Shown one piece after another: positions 1 through 4,758 of a stretch of DNA of 13,581 nt. The position numbers were made by a program, and so were the translations under genes. Position 1 is the stretch's first letter, and each line of letters opens with the position of its first letter. Source of the stretch: Verrucomicrobiota bacterium (lineage in GTDB: Bacteria > Verrucomicrobiota > Verrucomicrobiia > Limisphaerales > AV2); the NCBI GenBank assembly GCA_003219345.1, contig QHOP01000271.1, positions 1 to 13,581 of the forward strand, in the 5' to 3' direction. The notes below the pieces were generated by a model. That model had not been told where the DNA came from and ran no database searches. It was given only the letters and a program-made list of their open reading frames with translations.

Positions 1-164
1 TTGTGGCCTTTGATGCAGTTGATGGCCTCGTCCAGCGCCTTGCTGACTTCCCTGGCCTCGGCCAGTTCAGAGTCGAGGTTGCGAAAGATGCCCTCTAAAT
101 CCTGATGCGCGCTGAGAATGACCTTCATCGCTTGCAGCACGCTGGGTGGTTTGTATCTGCTCAT
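1..164 (-). CDS. Hypothetical protein, N-terminal fragment cut by window edge
   Basis: Reading leftward from the ATG at 162-164, the frame stays open for 54 codons to the window edge, so only the N-terminus is visible. The peptide starts MSRYKPPSVLQAM and continues as a charged, probably helical stretch (HQDLEGIFRNLDSELAEA, then KALDEAINCIKGH) with no signal peptide or membrane segment. I do not recognise a family. Support is the open frame, the amphipathic composition and a start codon. No good Shine-Dalgarno sequence is visible upstream. It could be a helical accessory protein, but a chance open frame cannot be excluded over so short a stretch. Confidence 0.45.
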   Translation of the reverse strand, partial: MSRYKPPSVLQAMKVILSAHQDLEGIFRNLDSELAEAREVSKALDEAINCIKGH

Positions 165-935
165 CTGTGCAAGCTGAATCGAGTGGGTCGAAGAAGCTGA
201 ATATCGGTATTTCCCTCAGGGCAGCCGCCGAGATTGCTCACCGGGGCGTCGCAGGAGCGTCCTGCGGTCGAAGGGGTTCGACTGGTACAAAAGAGGGCGG
301 TAAAAGTTCGGGCAAACAGAGCGCTGTGGGCCGTCTCCTATTCAAGCAAAGAGTCATTTTCATTTTCAATTCGATGGATGGTAAGCAGCCCCCGCACCGT
401 CTCAAATTTGCACAAAAAATGTCCCGAATCGCGACCTCAAGATTTGGGTTGGGAATCAATGAGTTACGCTTGCAATCCAGCCGGACCATAAACACTGGAT
501 ACCTTGCGGTCCTGGCATGTGTGAGTGAGAATCAAGACAGCGTTAAAAACGCTCTGGCAAACCGCTCGGTTTTGTGACCTTGTTCGGCGCGAAGCACCAA
601 CTAGGTCACTTCGGGCCTGACCTTGCAAAGCGGTTGGCGATGGTGACTGCAAACCGGCGTCACAAAAGCGTCCAAGTTAACCCATCCTTGAGTTCCAAGG
701 AACGCGCGTATCTCATTATCATTTTGGGTGTTGTAGAGCTCGACGCAGAGCGCAGCCATCGTCGTGTTTATCGAACGATGCGAGGCAGGCGCCTTCACGC
801 AAGGAACGCGTCGGTGGACGCGCCAAAATGCCGCGCCAGAGTCCGCACGCGATTGAGTGTCAGACTTGCATTCGCCGCGGAGAATCATCGCATCCAGCGT
901 CCGGCGAGCGTCCAGCAACCGCGCCAAAAATGCCT
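165..935. other. Gene-poor stretch of about 770 bases
   Basis: Open frames occur on both strands here, but none gives a recognisable or well-composed protein; they are rich in Arg, Ser and Cys and overlap one another. A small perfect hairpin (CGCAGGA, GCG, TCCTGCG) sits at 250-266 and has no T-run. The words GCGCCAAAA(A)TGCC and GCCTTCACGC each occur twice between 789 and 942, which may be debris of an old duplication. It may be decayed accessory DNA downstream of hicB. Confidence 0.4.
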
Positions 936-1283
936 TCACGCTTTGCAGAGCATCTTGACGCAATAACTGTTGAGGCTGTCCCCGCCGGCGAGCGCCTTGG
1001 CTGCCAAGCGGCGGTGCAACGCAGGTTCAATGCGCAGCACAAACTTGCCGCTGAATTCCTTTTTGGCCAGAGGCTCCGGCAGTGGGTGTTTATCCTTGGC
1101 CATCAGTTCGATCATTTCTTCCACTGCCCCACACAACTCGGCATAGACTTTAGCTTCATCGTCGCCATGCACGCCGCCCAGCATGAGTTCCGGGCAACGA
1201 CCGATGAAGCACCGGTCTTGGTCGCTCCATTCCACGAACTTCGTGTATCGCGCCGCTTGCTCTTTGATCTGCTTGCGAGTCAT
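936..1283 (-). CDS. hicB: HicB family antitoxin
   Basis: A 115-residue protein with two parts. Residues about 13-60 (YTKFVEWSDQDRCFIGRCPEL, then the acidic segment GGVHGDDEAKVYAELCGAVEEMI) match the HicB RNase-H-like fold that sequesters HicA. Residues about 75-113 (FSGKFVLRIEPALHRRLAAKA, SLNSYCVKML) match a C-terminal ribbon-helix-helix DNA-binding domain. In this family the antitoxin neutralises the HicA mRNA interferase and autorepresses the operon. It starts 7 bases after the hicA stop codon, so the two are co-transcribed with toxin first, the usual hic order. A purine-rich AAAGAG lies about 11 bases before the ATG. Family assignment is confident; binding to this particular toxin is inferred from adjacency. 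Confidence 0.88.
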   Translation of the reverse strand: MTRKQIKEQAARYTKFVEWSDQDRCFIGRCPELMLGGVHGDDEAKVYAELCGAVEEMIELMAKDKHPLPEPLAKKEFSGKFVLRIEPALHRRLAAKALAGGDSLNSYCVKMLCKA

Positions 1284-1290
1284 AAAAGTG

Positions 1291-1482
1291 TCACTCTTTC
1301 ACCAGGTCCAATGCCCGCCGAACGTCCCGCTCCTGGTAGTGCTTGACATCGTCGCCAGGATTGCCGCTCAACGTCACCCGCACACCTTTCGGATGCGTAA
1401 AGTTGCGACTGCCTTTGCCTCCCCGATTGACAAACCCCGCATGTTCCAAGTCGGCAATCAGTTGGCGCACCTTGCGCGGCAT
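1291..1482 (-). CDS. hicA: HicA family toxin, catalytic His apparently missing
   Basis: A 63-residue protein (MPRKVRQLIADLEHAGFVNRG...) with the size and pattern of HicA mRNA interferases, a double-stranded-RNA-binding-like fold that cleaves mRNA. The N-terminal helix and GF motif, the GGKGS turn, the NFTHP strand and the C-terminal HYQERDVRRAL helix are all recognisable. The family normally has a catalytic His just after Gly-Ser (GSHRNF in close relatives as I remember them). Here residues 24-28 read GSRNF, so that codon appears deleted without a frameshift. The toxin may therefore be inactive. It is the first gene of the operon, with hicB 7 bases downstream. No ribosome binding site is seen; the predicted -10 box lies only 9 bases before the ATG. 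Confidence 0.85.
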   Translation of the reverse strand: MPRKVRQLIADLEHAGFVNRGGKGSRNFTHPKGVRVTLSGNPGDDVKHYQERDVRRALDLVKE

Positions 1483-1486
1483 TGCG

Positions 1487-1503
1487 GTATCAGAGTAGTA
1501 TCA
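1487..1503. promoter_or_regulatory. Direct repeat overlapping the hicAB -10 box, candidate operator
   Basis: GTATCA occurs at 1487-1492 and again at 1498-1503, an 11-bp period (about one helical turn) that brackets the predicted -10 box. A ribbon-helix-helix antitoxin such as the adjacent HicB could bind spaced sites of this kind. Its role as an operator is inferred only from position. Confidence 0.35.
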
Positions 1504-1520
1504 CGCTCGCCTTGTGTCAA
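1492..1520 (-). promoter_or_regulatory. Predicted hicAB promoter
   Basis: On the minus strand a perfect -35 box TTGACA (1515-1520) is followed after 17 bases by TACTCT (1492-1497), a partial -10 match. The expected transcription start is only a few bases before the hicA ATG at 1482, which implies a very short or absent leader. Confidence 0.55.
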
Positions 1521-1611
1521 CACGGTCGAACACCCCTGACACGGATGGATTTGTTGCCACGGCGGGTTGCCACGAGCCTCCATTTCTAACATAACTTATT
1601 GATTATCAAAA

Positions 1612-1687
1612 TGGTGGAGTCGAGGGGAGTCGAACCCCTGACCTTCTCATTGCGAACGAGACGCTCTACCAACTGAGCTACGACCCC
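1612..1687 (-). tRNA. tRNA-Ala (anticodon CGC)
   Basis: A full 76-base cloverleaf can be drawn on the minus strand. The acceptor stem is GGGGTCG/CGACTCC, the D arm GCTC...GAGC, the anticodon stem TCTCG/TGAGA with loop TTCGCAA, and the T arm AGGGG/CCCCT with loop TTCGACT. The 3' CCA is genome-encoded at 1612-1614. Anticodon CGC reads GCG (Ala), and the G3-U70 wobble pair, the major alanine identity element, is present, which confirms the assignment. The 3' end faces hicAB and the 5' end faces an integrase remnant. Confidence 0.95.
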
Positions 1688-1753
1688 ATCCAATTCTATT
1701 TCAGCGTGTTACGATGAATCGTCGGCAAGGCTAGATTTCCCCTTCTCTACTGT

Positions 1754-1910
1754 ATGTTGCGCCGTATGGAAAAGGGCGCGACGACAAACGGGCAGACTCA
1801 CTCTCGCAAAGGTGAGTTTCACAAAGTCGGCGAGAATCTCTACCGGTATTCATCGAACGACCGTTATTATGGTGTCTTCCGAGTCGACGGCAAGGAATCA
1901 AAACGCAAAA
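1754..1910 (+). pseudogene. N-terminal remnant of a tyrosine recombinase (phage-type integrase)
   Basis: From ATG 1754 (or 1766) the frame encodes a basic leader followed by EFHKVGENLYRYSSNDRYYG and VFRVDGKESKRK. This resembles the N-terminal arm/SAM-like start of verrucomicrobial site-specific integrases, which typically read FxxVGExLYRYxxxGxYYAR...GKExRRSL. Similarity stops near 1908-1915, and no core-binding or catalytic domain (R...HxxR...Y) follows. The frame happens to run on into the next gene, so a naive call would give a 215-residue fusion. It lies 66 bases beyond the 5' end of the tRNA-Ala gene, as expected for leftovers of an element at a tRNA hotspot. Family assignment is from memory of the pattern. 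Confidence 0.55.
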
Positions 1911-1914
1911 TAAT

Positions 1915-1941
1915 TGTCCTGAAGACGCTCCCTCATTCGTC
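1915..1941 (+). promoter_or_regulatory. Possible ECF-type promoter ahead of the DGPF gene
   Basis: TGTCCT (1915-1920) and CGTC (1938-1941) are separated by 17 bases. This resembles ECF promoters, which have TGTC-like -35 and CGTC-like -10 elements; ECF42 sites as I recall them have TGTCGA at -35. A start near 1948 would leave a leader of about 43 bases before ATG 1991. It would let the downstream sigma factor drive its own cassette. The match is short and unproven. Confidence 0.28.
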
Positions 1942-1990
1942 GCATCATTGGTGCGAGCAAAACATTCAACCAACAAAACGAAAGAAAATT

Positions 1991-2401
1991 ATGAGCACAC
2001 AATCGCAAAAAGGATATATGCTGATATTTCGCGGCACGGACTGGTACAGGGGTCTCTCGCCGGAAGAAATGCAACAGGTCGCTGACCAGTGGATGGCGTG
2101 GTTCAACCGGTTGAAAGACCAGGGCAAAGCCGTGGCCGGAAACCCGCTCGAGCCTGAGGGGAAAATCGTATCCGGCAAGAATGGGCGCGTGGTGTCTGAC
2201 GGTCCGTTCGCCGAATCCAAGGAAACGATTGGCGGTTACTTTCTCCTCAAGGTGAACACCCTCGACGAGTCGGTGGCCATCGCCAAAGAGTGTCCGGGTC
2301 TGCCGTATGGCATCCGCGTGGAGGTGAGACCCGTGGCGGGCGAATGTCCAATCGCTGAAGAGCTCCGGTCCGAAGCGCAGATCGCTCACGCGACCTCGTG
2401 A
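1991..2401 (+). CDS. YCII/DGPF domain protein
   Basis: A 136-residue cytoplasmic protein of the YCII-related (DGPF) family. The fold starts at GYMLIFRGTDWYRGLSPEEM, carries the diagnostic DGPF at residues 70-73 (VVSDGPFAESKETIGGYFLL), and ends with the conserved GIRVEVRPV strand. Biochemical function is not established for the family. Such proteins are typically encoded beside ECF42-type sigma factors, as here (sigma gene at 3353). The start is ATG 1991, since the family's first strand begins directly after it and the sequence upstream in the same frame is integrase remnant. Only a weak purine run (GAAAG) precedes the ATG. It is the first gene of a three-gene cassette, with 129 bases to the SRPBCC gene. 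Confidence 0.85.
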   Translation: MSTQSQKGYMLIFRGTDWYRGLSPEEMQQVADQWMAWFNRLKDQGKAVAGNPLEPEGKIVSGKNGRVVSDGPFAESKETIGGYFLLKVNTLDESVAIAKECPGLPYGIRVEVRPVAGECPIAEELRSEAQIAHATS

Positions 2402-2530
2402 TCTTCCGACTGCCTTGAACCCCATCGCCCCGTCGGGACAACCGAAGATTCCCGGCGAACGCCCAATCTTTGAACGATTAAATGAACAGAAGACAATTCC
2501 TGCCTCAACCCAACCTGGAGAAAAATCATT

Positions 2531-3070
2531 ATGCTGATCAAGTTCCTCATAGCTCTTGCTGTCATCATCGTCGTGTTCCTGGTCATCGTGGCTCTGCAGC
2601 CTGCCGACTTCCGCGTCTCGCGGACAGCCACCATCTCCGCTCCAGCGGCCGTTGTGTTTGCCCAAGTGAACGATTTCCACAAATGGGAGGCATGGTCGCC
2701 GTGGGAGAAAATCGATCCCGCACTCAAGAGGACCTTCGAAGGTCCATCGGCAGGAACAGGCGCGATCTACCGGTGGGTCGGCAACAGCAAAGTTGGCGAA
2801 GGAAGCATGACGATCACCGAGAGCCGTCCGAGCGATCTGATCAGGATCAATCTTGAATTCCTGAAGCCCTTCGCGTCCACATGCGCAGCTGAGTTCACCT
2901 TCAAACCCGAAGGCAATCAAACAGTGGCCGCGTGGAGCATGTTCGGCAAAAACAATTTCATGGCCAAGACAATCCACCTTTTCATGAACATGGACAAAAT
3001 GGTCGGCGGCCAGTTCGAGCAGGGACTGGCGGCAATGAAATCGGTGGCGGAAACAGCGCCCAAGCAATAG
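2531..3070 (+). CDS. SRPBCC (polyketide cyclase-like) protein with N-terminal membrane anchor
   Basis: A 179-residue protein. Residues 1-22 (MLIKFLIALAVIIVVFLVIV) form one hydrophobic segment, so it is probably a membrane-anchored or exported domain. The rest fits the SRPBCC helix-grip fold, with the RTATISAPAAVVFAQVNDF start, the HKWEAWSPWEK motif (W-x2-WSPW) typical of this subfamily, and a C-terminal amphipathic helix. SRPBCC domains bind hydrophobic ligands; the ligand here is unknown. A good Shine-Dalgarno (GGAGA about 10 bases before ATG 2531) supports the start. SRPBCC genes often accompany DGPF/ECF42 modules, which fits this position between the DGPF gene and the sigma factor. The 3' side is followed by a hairpin repeat. 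Confidence 0.87.
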   Translation: MLIKFLIALAVIIVVFLVIVALQPADFRVSRTATISAPAAVVFAQVNDFHKWEAWSPWEKIDPALKRTFEGPSAGTGAIYRWVGNSKVGEGSMTITESRPSDLIRINLEFLKPFASTCAAEFTFKPEGNQTVAAWSMFGKNNFMAKTIHLFMNMDKMVGGQFEQGLAAMKSVAETAPKQ

Positions 3071-3132
3071 CGCCGCGACTGCACTCACCGAACCGAAAGC
3101 AGATGAAGCGATGAAGGAGAGTTGGAAAAACT

Positions 3133-3187
3133 TTTCAGCCCGTAGCAGCGGACGTGAGGAGGCTCACATTGAACGGGCTGAAAGCCC
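3133..3187. repeat. Hairpin element carrying a dispersed repeat (copy A)
   Basis: TTTCAGCCCGT (3133-3143) and ACGGGCTGAAA (3173-3183) form a perfect 11-bp inverted repeat. Its loop contains most of a 25-base unit (3141-3165; CGTAGCAGC..., ...AGGAGGCTC) found again at 11614-11638 with 2 mismatches. A second, mutually exclusive hairpin GGGCT-GAA-AGCCC lies at 3175-3187. There is no T-run, so it is not a standard terminator, although it lies 62 bases after the SRPBCC stop codon. Confidence 0.6.
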
Positions 3188-3352
3188 GAAAGAAATCAGC
3201 CTAGGGCAAAGCGAGTCAACGAGCGCCGCCCTGCGTCAACGAATCAAAAGGAATGTTTTGAACGCGTGACCTTTGCGTCGTGTCCTGATCTGCTGGAGCG
3301 TGCGCTCTGTGAGCGCAGCCGCAGGCCCGACGCTACCGTTGGAAAGCAGCGA

Positions 3353-4651
3353 GTGAATCCATCCGAGATCAACAGCCAGGAGCCACAGGAAGTGTCCCAG
3401 GTGGTGGAACATCTTTTCCGTCATGAGGCGGGAAAGATAGTGGCCACCTTGACGAGAATTTTCGGCGTCGAGCACCTTAGCTTGGCCGAAGACGTGGTTC
3501 AGGAAGCGCTGGCCCGAGCGTTGCAGACCTGGCCGTTTTACGGCGTTCCGAAAAATCCTGCCGCGTGGATCATGCGGGCTTCCCGCAACCTGGCGCTGGA
3601 TGTGGTCCGGCGCCAAAAAGTCTTCCGCGACAAGGAAGGTGAAATCATCCGGTTGATGGAGGGACGACAAAGCCCCGCGCCCGACGTTGCGATTTTCCCC
3701 GACCAGGAACTTGCGGATGACCGTTTGCGGATGGTGTTCGTGTGCTGCCATCCGCTGGTTCCGGCGGAGGCGCAAGTCGCGCTCGCCCTGAATACCCTCT
3801 GCGGCTTCAGTGTGGCGGAAATCGCACGGGCATTTCTGACGACCGACGCGGCGATTGCCAAGCGGTTGACACGGGCGAAACAAAGGATTCGCGAGGCACG
3901 GATTCCTTTCGAGATACCTGAAGGCGAGGAGTTGGCGCGGCGATTGGACGGTGTTTTGCAATCGCTCTACCTCCTTTTCAACGAGGGCTACAAAGCTTCC
4001 AGCGGCGAAAAGCTGGTTCGAGAAGATATCTGGCAGGAGGCGATTCGCCTGACGAGTTTGCTGGTGGAACATCCGGCCGGCAACCAGCCCAAGACCCATG
4101 CGTTGCTGGCGCTGATGCTGTTGAACGCCGCACGAATCCCAACTCGCGTGGACGGTGAGGGCAACCTGCTGCTCCTCAAGGAGCAGGACCGGACGCGATG
4201 GGATCAACCGATGATCGCGCGGGGCATGTTTCACTTCGCGCAGTCGGCTGCAGGTGAAGAGATCACCGAGTATCATCTGCAGGCGGGCGTCGCCGCCTGT
4301 CACTGCGCGGCGAAGGATTATGAGTCCACGGACTGGCGGCAAATCCTGTCGCTGTATGATCGCCTGGTTGAATTTGATGATTCGCCGGTCATCGCCCTCA
4401 ATCGCGCCATTGTGGTGGCCAACATCCACGGGCCAGGAGCGGGCCTGGATGCGGTTGCCGCCATTCAAGGCCGGGAAAAGTTGGATTCTTATTACCTGCT
4501 TTATGCCGTGCTGGGCGAATTCGAGGCTCAGTTGAACGATCCGCTGGCGGCTGCCGGATACTTCCGAAGATCGCTGCAACTGGCGGAGACCAAGTCGGAG
4601 CAACTGTTCCTGTCAAAAAGATTCCGGGCCTGCGAGGATCAAATCCAGTGA
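3353..4651 (+). CDS. ECF42-type RNA polymerase sigma factor with C-terminal extension
   Basis: About 432 residues. Sigma region 2 spans roughly 15-90 (LAEDVVQEALARAL, NPAAWIMRASRNLALDVVRR) and region 4 about 125-190, with a helix-turn-helix near 163-181 (TTDAAIAKRLTRAKQRI). It continues into a long helical, TPR-like extension containing LFNEGY at 208-213 and LNRAIVVANIHGP further on. Length and motifs match COG4941/ECF42 sigma factors, which work with DGPF proteins and are thought to be controlled by their own C-terminal domain rather than an anti-sigma factor; none is encoded here. I chose GTG 3353 because GGAAAG precedes it by about 7 bases and the conserved region begins soon after. A GTG at 3266 would add 29 poorly conserved residues. 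It ends the DGPF-SRPBCC-sigma cassette. Confidence 0.9.
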   Translation: MNPSEINSQEPQEVSQVVEHLFRHEAGKIVATLTRIFGVEHLSLAEDVVQEALARALQTWPFYGVPKNPAAWIMRASRNLALDVVRRQKVFRDKEGEIIRLMEGRQSPAPDVAIFPDQELADDRLRMVFVCCHPLVPAEAQVALALNTLCGFSVAEIARAFLTTDAAIAKRLTRAKQRIREARIPFEIPEGEELARRLDGVLQSLYLLFNEGYKASSGEKLVREDIWQEAIRLTSLLVEHPAGNQPKTHALLALMLLNAARIPTRVDGEGNLLLLKEQDRTRWDQPMIARGMFHFAQSAAGEEITEYHLQAGVAACHCAAKDYESTDWRQILSLYDRLVEFDDSPVIALNRAIVVANIHGPGAGLDAVAAIQGREKLDSYYLLYAVLGEFEAQLNDPLAAAGYFRRSLQLAETKSEQLFLSKRFRACEDQIQ

Positions 4652-4658
4652 TCGCACG

Positions 4659-4689
4659 TGTCGCGCCGACAGATCAATCGTGCGCGACA
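4659..4689. terminator. Weak hairpin after the sigma gene
   Basis: TGTCGCGC (4659-4666) and GCGCGACA (4682-4689) are perfect 8-bp arms around a 15-base loop, starting 8 bases after the sigma stop codon. No T-run follows, so it may be a Rho-assisted end, an mRNA-stabilising hairpin or chance. Confidence 0.3.
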
Positions 4690-4758
4690 TCATCCGACGG
4701 CAGAGATCCGCCGCGTCCATTCATTTCGAAGGATTGAGGGCTCAAGCTCCCGCCGGTC

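Noticed and set aside
146..577. Plus-strand 143-codon open frame
   Set aside because: Ser/Arg/Cys-rich, no family resemblance, overlaps several other equally poor frames.
789..942. Repeated words GCGCCAAAA(A)TGCC and GCCTTCACGC
   Set aside because: Too short and rearranged to call a repeat element; could be chance in GC-rich DNA.
601..963. Minus-strand 120-codon frame overlapping the end of hicB by 28 bases
   Set aside because: The helical start is partly hicB sequence read in another frame, and the remainder has shadow-like composition. No family is recognised.
1754..2401. A single 215-codon protein fusing the integrase-like start to the YCII domain
   Set aside because: YCII homologs begin at MSTQ...GYMLIF (ATG 1991). 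The upstream part matches an unrelated family, with a meaningless linker between; the shared frame looks accidental.
2482..2856. Plus-strand frame starting MNRRQFL, resembling a Tat signal
   Set aside because: No hydrophobic segment follows and it overlaps the SRPBCC gene in the wrong frame.
1898..3088. Minus-strand 396-codon frame opposite the DGPF and SRPBCC genes
   Set aside because: His/Arg-rich antisense shadow of two recognised genes.
3236..4603. Minus-strand 455-codon frame opposite the sigma factor
   Set aside because: Antisense shadow of a high-GC gene; no motif and Arg/Gln-rich composition.
4659..4682. TGTCGC followed by CGTG as a second sigma-dependent promoter before the propeller gene
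   Set aside because: The spacer is only 14 bases and the same bases are better explained as the arm of a hairpin.
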